DNA of 5,197 nucleotides from Promethearchaeota archaeon (GTDB lineage: Archaea > Asgardarchaeota > Lokiarchaeia > Sigyniarchaeales > Promethearchaeaceae). The DNA lies in contig WJKO01000018.1 in the NCBI GenBank assembly GCA_014729055.1, positions 1-5,197 on the forward strand. Direction: 5' to 3'. The notes under the pieces were generated by a model. That model saw only the letters and a program-made list of their open reading frames with translations, did not search any database and was not told where the DNA came from. Of this stretch, positions 1 to 5,197 are shown piece after piece. Position numbers and translations under genes: made by a program. How positions within the stretch are numbered: the stretch's first letter is position 1; each line of letters begins with the position of its first letter.

Positions 1-2067
1 ATTTCCATCACTAATATAACGATTTACAATCTCTTCTAAAATTTTATCATACACAAGCGGTTCTTTTTCGGAGAGTTCTCCATAAATCATATCTGCTTCT
101 TTCAATAGTTTTAAAACATTTTTTACTTCATCTAACCCATCCGACGCAAACAATTTATCAGAAGCACAGCTGATAATAAATCTAACTTGTTGTTTAGTAA
201 AGATTTTTGATTTTTCATATAAGAGATGATTCCGAAATAGTTTTATGATTTTTTCTAGTAAATTATTTAATTTTTCAAGTGGTTCGTGTGATTGGCATCT
301 TTTTTCCATTGCATTGAATATTAATTCATGATTCTCGTCTATGAATTTGGTTCTTTTATTATTAGGTAGGTTGTTAATTTCTTGTAGAAATTGTATGATA
401 TAAGGTTTCTCGGGTTTAAGATATACTTTTAGAAGTTCCTCCACTAACTCATCATGAAAGATCTTCAAATTGAGAGATTTATACCAGTCGGCTTTTTGTT
501 TTAATATAAGACTGGCATCCCAATGTTGATTATCTTTTAGCAAATCGTTGACATAATCAATTAAATCTTGATTCTCTTTGGAGAACTGATCTCTTTCCTT
601 TTGAATATATTTTTCTAAAATAGCAACTGCTTTATTATAGTCCTCTTGAGCTAAACTTTGCTGGGTTTTTGCGTATTTTTCCTCAGCGTCACTTCTTTTT
701 TCGCTTATCTGTTTCTTTACTTCAATATCATTGACTCTAGATAATAAGTTTTCTATTATGGAAAATTCGTGTTTCTGCAGAAATAGCTCCACGATTTTTA
801 ATATGATACTATCCAGATTCTCGGGTTCGAGTTCAAATGTTTCCCAAATATTAAATAATTCATCAAGGGTCAATAATGCTGAATCAGGAGATTTGTTTTC
901 AATGTCTTGTTGTAATATTATTTTCATTACTTTTACAATTTTTTCAGCAAAAATTTCAACACTTTCAAATAATCCTGCACGCTGGTATTTATCAATGCAA
1001 TAATATAATTGAGCTTTTAAGACTGCATAATTCTTATTTTGAATAAGATAATCGGCAGCCCCCGCAATTTTTGGAGTTAGAACGTCCATTTTCTTGAGGC
1101 GTTCATTGTGGTCTAATTTTTCCATAAGTTTAAAGGCATTAGAAAACTCACACGCAGAGATCCATGTTGTAATTGCATCATTCATTGCTTTATCATAGAT
1201 TTCATTATCTTCTAACTCAATTGATGACCATAAAGCGGCTTTTTCATATCTTTCGGCAGCATTTCGAAATCGTTTTACTTTGTATGCCCGGTCTCCTTGA
1301 TGTAATAAATCTCTAACATAAAATTCTTTGAATTTCTTTGCATCTTGTTTATTAATTCCTTTCTCTAATAAAGATGAAGCCTTAAGGAAATCTCCCGTTT
1401 TGAAATAAAGCCAAGCAGATTGTTCTGCGGTTATATAATAATCTGTTTTTCCGAATAAATTTCTAATTTGTGACAATAATTCCGTTAATTGTGCTGCATA
1501 TCGCCATTCTTCTTGCATTACTAATCTGTTAATTTTATCAATAAGAAAAGGCACACGTAGCCATGCGGTCTGAACATTAATGGGCATTGTAGAGTTTATC
1601 ATTGCCTCACAAAGACACTCTAAAATTTCGTATAATTTATTTTTAGAATATTTATTAAAAACAAATGCGTCAAACGGATAATTCTCCCATATATATTCTA
1701 CCAGAGCATTGGATGGAAGTTTAATGAAACCATCTTTATCATAGAAAATGACGATAATCGGAATTTGTCGTTTAAGTTCCAATAAAATATCGCTTATCAT
1801 TTCAAAGAGTTCAAATTCTTCCAATTTATTTGGATTTAAGAAATATAATATACCATCTGAAGTAGGAATAAGATTATCATAATCAGTACTCTCAGATACG
1901 ACTACGTCAATCTCTAAATCACAACGTTCCTCATATCCCGTGTTTAACGTTTTTGACCAGCGAGATAACTCATAATCTTGCGAAACATGTTCAACGTCTC
2001 CGTTTACTATGAATGGTACGCTTGACAATGGATCTCCTAATACTAAAACCCGAAACATATATCTCAT
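1..2067 (-). CDS. Degenerate Ras-like (pseudo-GTPase) domain fused to TPR-like helical solenoid, 3' end off window
   Basis: The frame is open for 689 codons from ATG at 2067 to the left edge, with no stop, so the C-terminus is missing. Residues 4-158 follow the small-GTPase order of strands and helices: strand 1 with LVLGD (8-12), a strand at 51-57, strand 4 SDGILYFLNP (70-79), a helix at 82-99, strand 5 IPIIVIFYDKD (102-112), strand 6 DAFVF (133-137) and a last helix at 142-157. The P-loop is broken: GDPLSSVP (11-18) lacks the GK[S/T] of GxxxxGK[S/T]. No DxxG is visible, and YDKD (109-112) replaces NKxD. From about residue 165 on it is helical, with TPR-like units near 208-238 (WLYFKTGDFLKASSLLEKG), 253-285 (GDRAYKVKRFRNAAERYEKA) and 459-487. 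No signal peptide or membrane segment is seen, so it is probably a cytosolic scaffold or adaptor. Met4 (2058) is an alternative start; a GGCGGA sequence 8 nt before 2067 favours Met1. The coding frame is certain, the fold assignment moderately so, and the function is unknown. Confidence 0.6.
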   Translation of the reverse strand, partial: MRYMFRVLVLGDPLSSVPFIVNGDVEHVSQDYELSRWSKTLNTGYEERCDLEIDVVVSESTDYDNLIPTSDGILYFLNPNKLEEFELFEMISDILLELKRQIPIIVIFYDKDGFIKLPSNALVEYIWENYPFDAFVFNKYSKNKLYEILECLCEAMINSTMPINVQTAWLRVPFLIDKINRLVMQEEWRYAAQLTELLSQIRNLFGKTDYYITAEQSAWLYFKTGDFLKASSLLEKGINKQDAKKFKEFYVRDLLHQGDRAYKVKRFRNAAERYEKAALWSSIELEDNEIYDKAMNDAITTWISACEFSNAFKLMEKLDHNERLKKMDVLTPKIAGAADYLIQNKNYAVLKAQLYYCIDKYQRAGLFESVEIFAEKIVKVMKIILQQDIENKSPDSALLTLDELFNIWETFELEPENLDSIILKIVELFLQKHEFSIIENLLSRVNDIEVKKQISEKRSDAEEKYAKTQQSLAQEDYNKAVAILEKYIQKERDQFSKENQDLIDYVNDLLKDNQHWDASLILKQKADWYKSLNLKIFHDELVEELLKVYLKPEKPYIIQFLQEINNLPNNKRTKFIDENHELIFNAMEKRCQSHEPLEKLNNLLEKIIKLFRNHLLYEKSKIFTKQQVRFIISCASDKLFASDGLDEVKNVLKLLKEADMIYGELSEKEPLVYDKILEEIVNRYISDGN

Positions 2068-2113
2068 TTAAAAAATCCGCCCAATTTTTTTCCTAATTAG
2101 AACTTTGTTCTTG

Positions 2114-2124
2114 ATTTAAATAAA
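2114..2124 (-). promoter_or_regulatory. Candidate TATA box for the pseudo-GTPase gene
   Basis: Read on the minus strand this is TTTATTTAAAT, a good archaeal TATA-like element centred about 52 nt before the ATG at 2067. With usual archaeal spacing, transcription would start near 2093 and leave a leader of about 25 nt containing GGGCGGA just before the ATG. The A/T-rich background makes chance matches common. Confidence 0.4.
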
Positions 2125-2146
2125 CTCTATCAATTTTTTTGTATTT

Positions 2147-2170
2147 AAATTATATAATTTTATGCATAAA
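2147..2170. repeat. Two abutting perfect AT-rich palindromes
   Basis: AAATTATATAATTT (2147-2160) and TTTATGCATAAA (2159-2170) are each perfectly self-complementary and overlap by two bases. They lie just upstream of the candidate minus-strand TATA box, where a dimeric winged-helix regulator could bind. In DNA this A/T-rich, short palindromes also arise by chance, so an operator role is only a possibility. Confidence 0.4.
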
Positions 2171-2250
2171 TTCATTAGAAAATGAAATTGATGTAGATTA
2201 TCCTTAAATATTTCACCAAGAGTAAATTATGACTAACAATATGCTTCAAT

Positions 2251-2264
2251 ACATTTTAAAATGT
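2251..2264. promoter_or_regulatory. Candidate operator: 14-bp perfect palindrome
   Basis: ACATTTTAAAATGT is perfectly self-complementary and contains C/G positions at both ends. It sits about 10 bp upstream of the TATA-like box at 2275-2284, a position where a bound dimer could affect TFB/TBP recruitment for the plus-strand pair. Binding by the downstream winged-helix protein is inference from proximity. Confidence 0.35.
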
Positions 2265-2274
2265 CTTAATTTTG

Positions 2275-2284
2275 TTTATAAAAA
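2275..2284 (+). promoter_or_regulatory. Candidate distal TATA box for the ACT-like/winged-helix pair
   Basis: TTTATAAAAA is the best TATA match in the intergenic region for the plus strand. It would start transcription near 2305 and leave a leader of roughly 95 nt. It competes with the weaker but closer CTTTTAA element at 2333-2339. Confidence 0.4.
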
Positions 2285-2331
2285 CTAGTATAATCATTAA
2301 ATCAAAACCTTTATTCTATTCGAACTGAAAT

Positions 2332-2340
2332 GCTTTTAAC
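2332..2340 (+). promoter_or_regulatory. Candidate proximal TATA box for the ACT-like/winged-helix pair
   Basis: GCTTTTAAC is preceded by CGAACTGAAA (2321-2330), whose purine/A-rich end resembles an archaeal BRE. It would place the transcription start near 2362, inside the inverted repeat at 2350-2374, with a leader of about 40 nt. The match is weaker than the distal box. Confidence 0.3.
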
Positions 2341-2349
2341 TAAAATCAG

Positions 2350-2374
2350 ATCTTAGTTTAATTGAGCTAAAGAT
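2350..2374. promoter_or_regulatory. Imperfect inverted repeat, possible operator or leader hairpin
   Basis: ATCTTAG (2350-2356) pairs with CTAAAGAT (2367-2374) apart from one extra base, with a 10-nt loop TTTAATTGAG. It ends 27 nt before the ATG at 2402 and overlaps the start site predicted from the proximal TATA box. It could be a repressor site or a weak hairpin in the mRNA leader. Confidence 0.3.
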
Positions 2375-2389
2375 ATCATTAAGTAATTA

Positions 2390-2393
2390 AGGT
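2390..2393 (+). promoter_or_regulatory. Weak Shine-Dalgarno supporting the start at 2402
   Basis: AGGT lies 8 nt before the ATG and matches the core of the archaeal anti-16S complement GGAGGTGAT. It favours the ATG at 2402 over the internal Met18 codon at 2453. Confidence 0.4.
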
Positions 2394-2401
2394 TAGAAAT
2401 A

Positions 2402-2824
2402 ATGGAAAAACAAAAAAATACAAAGTGTATTTTAAGAAAATTGAAGAGAAATATGGAATTATCTGAGGATTTTTTGGGGAATATAACAAATAAATTTGAA
2501 AATATATTAGCGGTAATTCCTAATGATTTAAGGAAGATTGTTGTTTTTCCGACAAATGCAGAATCTGGATTGTATTGTAAAATACGCATATCAAAGGATT
2601 CGAAATTAGATGAATCTTTTTTTACAGCATTACGGGAACGATTAGCCAAATTTCAACTTAAGACACTCTACACAACAGGAGTATGTTATTCAAAACAAGA
2701 ATGTTACTGGGAGGGTGTATTTGAATATTATAAAGAGTTTCCGTTGCAAAAATTCAAAAGAAGTCTTGAAAATATTGGTTCTGCTAAAGACATTACATTA
2801 GATGTTTTAAAAATAATCGAATAA
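2402..2824 (+). CDS. Small predicted ACT-like (ferredoxin-fold) protein, probable ligand sensor or partner of the winged-helix regulator
   Basis: I do not recognise a named family for this 140-residue protein. After a basic N-terminus (KQKNTKCILRKLKR) and a helical stretch to about residue 38, the predicted order is: strand 45-50, strand 56-63 (GLYCKIRI), helix 70-85, strand 87-96 (KTLYTTGVCY), strand 101-109 (CYWEGVFEY), helix 115-126 and strand 131-138. This beta-alpha-beta-beta-alpha-beta pattern is that of ACT-type regulatory domains, which bind amino acids or mediate dimerisation. Cys95 and Cys101 frame the central hairpin (GVCYSKQECYWEG) and could bind metal or sense redox state, though two cysteines alone are weak evidence. 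It ends with tandem TAA stops, 41 bp before the regulator gene, so the two are likely co-transcribed. There is no membrane segment or signal peptide. The fold comes from reading the sequence and function is unassigned. An antisense ORF here is less likely to be the real gene. Confidence 0.45.
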   Translation: MEKQKNTKCILRKLKRNMELSEDFLGNITNKFENILAVIPNDLRKIVVFPTNAESGLYCKIRISKDSKLDESFFTALRERLAKFQLKTLYTTGVCYSKQECYWEGVFEYYKEFPLQKFKRSLENIGSAKDITLDVLKIIE

Positions 2825-2835
2825 TAACATATTAG

Positions 2836-2844
2836 CTTAAAAAG
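2836..2844 (+). promoter_or_regulatory. Candidate internal promoter giving a leaderless regulator mRNA
   Basis: CTTAAAAAG is centred about 26 nt before the ATG at 2866, the spacing expected between an archaeal TATA box and a start site at the first codon. No clear Shine-Dalgarno precedes that ATG, which fits leaderless translation. The regulator may therefore be expressed both from this promoter and with the upstream gene. Confidence 0.35.
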
Positions 2845-2865
2845 TAGCCCAAATGAGTTGAATTT

Positions 2866-3558
2866 ATGCCAAATACCGAAAAATTAATGCTAATTCATCC
2901 AACTAGATTACAGATCTATAAAATTATATGTGAACGACCTGGCACCTATTTCTATCGATTAATGTCAGAATTGCCAAAATATACTGATAAAGTATCTTCA
3001 GCAACATTAATTTACCATCTAAAGAAATTGAATGAAGCAAAATTGATTGAAACCGCAAAAATTGATGGAAAACGAATTTACTATCCGAAAAAATTAAGAG
3101 ACTTTGAAGCCGAACGGGCATATATGCTATTAAAAAATGAAAATGCTCTTAAAATATTCGAATATGTGTTGAATAATGAATCTCCATTTCAGAATGAGAT
3201 TGCGCGTGAGTTAGACGTGCACCATGACACAGTATACTATCATACACAACATCTGATTGACGCGGGACTTATTTCAAAAGAAAAGGATGGGAAGTATATT
3301 CGATTCAAGATTAGTGAAATCGGAGAGAACTTACTAGAGGGATCCTTAAACATCATCACGGATGAATATATCCGGTTTATTCTTTCAAAATTAGCCGATT
3401 CTTGTCATTTCCCAGAAGTAATTGAGAAGAGCACACGTTTTTTAAAAATACGTGTAGTTTGTCCCGATGAGGATGACATCGAGATTAGTATTGATCTTTC
3501 AGGATTCGAATTATCCGTTTCAAGTGCTGACTTAGAAGATGATTATAACAACGATTAA
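2866..3558 (+). CDS. Transcriptional regulator with two tandem winged-helix domains (ArsR/MarR-like)
   Basis: This 230-residue protein has two winged helix-turn-helix domains. The first spans about 9-75, with HPTRLQIYKII at its start, a recognition helix around 44-61 (SSATLIYHLKKLNEAKLI) and a wing at 62-75 (DGKRIYY). The second spans about 90-150, with a recognition helix around 119-136 (HHDTVYYHTQHLIDAGLI) and wing KDGKYIRF. Both have the xVYYH/LIYHLKxL signature typical of archaeal ArsR-like regulators. A helix (about 160-178) may mediate dimerisation. Residues 192-220 look like a small beta-rich domain (RFLKIRVVC, DIEISIDL, FELSVSS), and the tail is strongly acidic (DLEDDYNND). It is a cytosolic DNA-binding protein. 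Its target is unknown; the nearest candidates are its own promoter and the divergent pseudo-GTPase promoter. Met8 is a possible but less likely start. Confidence 0.85.
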   Translation: MPNTEKLMLIHPTRLQIYKIICERPGTYFYRLMSELPKYTDKVSSATLIYHLKKLNEAKLIETAKIDGKRIYYPKKLRDFEAERAYMLLKNENALKIFEYVLNNESPFQNEIARELDVHHDTVYYHTQHLIDAGLISKEKDGKYIRFKISEIGENLLEGSLNIITDEYIRFILSKLADSCHFPEVIEKSTRFLKIRVVCPDEDDIEISIDLSGFELSVSSADLEDDYNND

Positions 3559-3578
3559 AATAGCAACAACGACTAAAA
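3547..3578. repeat. Direct repeat duplicating the regulator's last codons and stop
   Basis: AACAACGATTAAAA (3547-3560) and AACAACGACTAAAA (3565-3578) differ at one base and are 18 bp apart, so they are in frame. The gene ends Asn-Asn-Asp-stop, and reading on through TAA would give Asn-Ser-Asn-Asn-Asp-stop. This looks like a small slippage or duplication event at the gene end. Confidence 0.6.
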
Positions 3579-3602
3579 ACAGATAAAAACAAAAATAAAA
3601 AG
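3575..3602 (-). terminator. T-tract terminator for the tes-like gene
   Basis: On the minus strand, downstream of the stop at 3640, there are four runs of five T residues (CTTTTTATTTTTGTTTTTAT, then GTTTTT). Consecutive T-rich tracts on the non-template strand are the usual intrinsic termination signal in archaea. There is no hairpin. Confidence 0.6.
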
Positions 3603-3625
3603 ATAATTGAAATTTCGTGATCTAT

Positions 3626-3669
3626 CTATCTACTTTCTTCTACTTTCTACTTTCACTATCTACTTTCTT
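3626..3669. repeat. Short direct repeats across the stop codon of the tes-like gene
   Basis: CTATCTACTTTCTT occurs at 3626-3639 and again at 3656-3669, exactly 30 bp apart. The 7-mer TACTTTC occurs four times, at 3631, 3641, 3648 and 3661. On the minus strand the protein ends KKVDSESRK-stop, and the copy beyond the stop reads KKVDR-stop in the same frame. The pyrimidine-rich plus strand here could also help terminate the regulator transcript. Confidence 0.6.
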
Positions 3670-5197
3670 GACTAAAGCGTCGATTTTTTGTGCATGCTCT
3701 TGTGGTGAGATTTCAAGTTCCTTAGCATGAAGTTCTGCCCATTTTCTTTCTAATGGTTCTCTATGTATTGTATTATACGCACAGAAGGGTATTTCCAACA
3801 CATGGTCATGATCATCAGGATCTAAGACACCATAATGGACAAGACATCTGGATACACGATCTGTGTCGAAATTATATGCATCCATAAAATGCATGCTTCC
3901 AATAAATAAAGTGCCATGCAATAACATAGACTTTGAAGTTGCGAGGCTTGGTGATGCTAATAGTTTCACAACATTCATGTAAAAATTATCTTTTGTTAGA
4001 AACTTTAATGCACGGGCTGGTTCTTTGATATATTTTATAGCACCGGCAGCAAAATAAGCTTTCATTGCGTTACGATAGGCAACATCGGTCATCTTATCAG
4101 AGAAGTCACCAATAGCATCAACTACTTTTTTCAAACCAAGATTATCTGCAATATCTTTCAATCCCCCTAATAACCCAGATGGTTTAGGAATTTCTCGTTT
4201 TGATACCATATCGTAAACTTCGTTTGCCCATTGTATTAATCCCTCTTTATCAGCATATTCATCTATTGGTCGCCATTCATCTTCACCTTTATTTACTTGC
4301 ACTAACGTACAAAATCCACAATCATCGTGTGAGGTCATAGCCCACTGTGGTAAATCATTAAACCATGCTAATAACATGGTAAGTTTGTTGGACGCTGATA
4401 GAGGAGTAAAATTCATTGGCTTAACTTGTCCATTTGTGACTTTTTCTATCTCCTTAACAAGATCTGAATTTGTATATCTGAGTTCTCGCAGTTCTTCCAT
4501 AGAGACTCGTCCACATAAGGATACAGGTTGAAATACAACTCCAGCTACTACATCATTATTATCTCTAGCGAATTTAAGTACATTACCAACTTCTTGATCA
4601 TTTTGACCTTTACAAACAGTCATCACAAGCATAACTCCATCCAAACCAACCTTTCGACAATTTTTTATTACTTTTTGTTTGACTTTTGATAAATCAACAC
4701 CACGAATTGCCTTGTAGGTCTCGGGGTTTAGTCCATCAAAACTTAAGTAAATTGCACCACAATCGGTTTCTTTAATCTGTCTGCAAAAATCAAGAGACTT
4801 AGCCATTTTGATACCATTTGTGTTTAACATTCGATGTGGAAAACCCATATCTTTTGCTTTCTGTAAGATCTTAATGATATCGGGATGTAATGTAGGTTCT
4901 CCTCCGCTAAATTGAGCAATTGCTGTATGATAAGGTTTTTGTTTAATAAAATGATCCATGATTTTTACTACTTCTTCGTAAGAATATTCAACGATTTTTC
5001 CTTGTCGATTTGCATTCGCAAAACAAATCGGGCAGTTTAGATTACATCGATTAGTAATATCTACGATCATTAAATTTGCTGCTGATTTATGATTTTCACA
5101 TAATCCACAATCATATGGACATCCTCGTTTTGTTTTATTTGATTTTGCATATTCAGGGGTAGTATCCATGCGAGATCCCAGTGGATCTACATAAGCA
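3640..5197 (-). CDS. tes: Radical SAM protein of the tetraether lipid synthase (Tes, COG1964) family, 5' end off window
   Basis: Tes joins the phytanyl chains of archaeal diether lipids through carbon-carbon bonds to make macrocyclic or tetraether (GDGT) membrane lipids. Counting from the Met codon at 5169, the cysteine motifs are CPYDCGLC (17-24), the radical SAM motif RCNLNCPICF (Cys42, 46, 49), SGGEP (88-92) for SAM binding, and CGFC (284-287). A conserved-looking C-terminal block has Cys442 (RCLVHYG) and Cys463 (IPFCAYN). Several Fe-S clusters plus a rubredoxin-like site are known in this family; the rubredoxin-like part would lie upstream. The frame stays open past 5169 to the window edge, reading AYVDPLGSR just before that Met, so 5169 is probably internal and the N-terminus is missing. 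COG1964 membership is nearly certain. Tes itself is likely, but a paralog with another lipid or unknown substrate is possible. It converges on the regulator gene. Confidence 0.85.
   Translation of the reverse strand, partial: AYVDPLGSRMDTTPEYAKSNKTKRGCPYDCGLCENHKSAANLMIVDITNRCNLNCPICFANANRQGKIVEYSYEEVVKIMDHFIKQKPYHTAIAQFSGGEPTLHPDIIKILQKAKDMGFPHRMLNTNGIKMAKSLDFCRQIKETDCGAIYLSFDGLNPETYKAIRGVDLSKVKQKVIKNCRKVGLDGVMLVMTVCKGQNDQEVGNVLKFARDNNDVVAGVVFQPVSLCGRVSMEELRELRYTNSDLVKEIEKVTNGQVKPMNFTPLSASNKLTMLLAWFNDLPQWAMTSHDDCGFCTLVQVNKGEDEWRPIDEYADKEGLIQWANEVYDMVSKREIPKPSGLLGGLKDIADNLGLKKVVDAIGDFSDKMTDVAYRNAMKAYFAAGAIKYIKEPARALKFLTKDNFYMNVVKLLASPSLATSKSMLLHGTLFIGSMHFMDAYNFDTDRVSRCLVHYGVLDPDDHDHVLEIPFCAYNTIHREPLERKWAELHAKELEISPQEHAQKIDALVKKVDSESRK

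Larger units (their letters stand above)
2068..2401. other. Divergent non-coding promoter region, 334 bp
   Basis: This stretch separates two divergently transcribed genes and holds no convincing gene: it is extremely A/T-rich and contains stops in all frames. It contains TATA-like boxes for both directions, three short perfect palindromes (2147-2160, 2159-2170, 2251-2264) and an imperfect inverted repeat (2350-2374). It also has a small 6-bp stem with a 4-nt loop, TTCATT/AATGAA, at 2171-2186. No tRNA or other structured RNA is recognisable. Confidence 0.8.

Noticed and set aside
731..1003. Plus-strand open frame of 90 codons
   Set aside because: It lies wholly opposite the 689-codon minus-strand frame. 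Its Ser/Asn/Phe-rich composition is what the antisense of helical coding sequence gives, and no domain is visible.
2068..2401. tRNA, small RNA or small protein gene in the divergent region
   Set aside because: No cloverleaf, GC-rich structured segment or sizeable open frame is visible. An A/T-rich promoter region explains it.
2353..2649. Minus-strand open frame of 98 codons
   Set aside because: It is antisense to the 140-aa protein, which has a coherent predicted fold, a Shine-Dalgarno and a downstream partner gene. The Phe/Ile/Asn-rich product looks like a shadow.
2924..3121. Minus-strand open frame of 65 codons
   Set aside because: It lies inside the clearly recognisable first winged-helix domain on the other strand and has no features of its own.
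3575..3602. A-rich run after the regulator as a plus-strand terminator
   Set aside because: Archaeal termination needs T-rich non-template DNA; here the T-tracts are on the minus strand and serve the tes-like gene.
3626..3669. Short repeats as a CRISPR array
   Set aside because: The units are 7-14 bp with no regular unique spacers and overlap a gene end, so they look like simple slippage repeats.
5167..5169. ATG at 5169 as the start of the tes-like gene
   Set aside because: The frame stays open upstream to the window edge, the upstream residues look like protein, and the family has more N-terminal sequence than this start would give.

Overview
This AT-rich window (about one-third G+C by eye, not counted) looks archaeal. 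The clearest gene is a radical SAM protein of the COG1964/tetraether-lipid-synthase type. The regulator gene encodes a two-winged-helix protein common in archaea, and A/T-rich TATA-like boxes lie upstream of genes while Shine-Dalgarno signals are weak. A Ras-like but nucleotide-site-defective domain fused to a long helical-repeat region fits the GTPase-rich Asgard archaea (Lokiarchaeia or Heimdallarchaeia) best. That placement is inference; no rRNA or marker gene is present.

Layout. (1) Positions 2067 to 1, minus strand: one uninterrupted frame of 689 codons that starts at 2067 and runs off the left edge without a stop. It encodes an apparent pseudo-small-GTPase domain followed by TPR-like helical repeats. 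(2) Positions 2068-2401: a 334-bp divergent, non-coding, very AT-rich promoter region with several short palindromes. (3) Positions 2402-2824 and 2866-3558, plus strand: a 140-aa protein with a predicted ACT-like/ferredoxin-like fold, then a 230-aa protein with two winged-helix domains. They are 41 bp apart and probably form a sensor/regulator pair. (4) Positions 3559-3639: a short convergent spacer with T-tracts for the minus strand and small direct repeats that duplicate both gene ends. (5) Positions 5197 to 3640, minus strand: the 3' part of a Tes-like radical SAM gene whose true start lies beyond the right edge.

How the genes relate. The pseudo-GTPase/solenoid gene and the ACT-like/winged-helix pair share a divergent control region, so the regulator may control itself and the divergent gene. 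The tes-like gene converges on the regulator and is probably transcribed separately with genes off the right edge. Nothing in the sequence proves that the winged-helix protein controls lipid synthesis. The most unusual object is the pseudo-GTPase fused to an alpha-solenoid, a scaffold-like architecture. It is easily overlooked because neither its stop codon nor its C-terminus is in the window.
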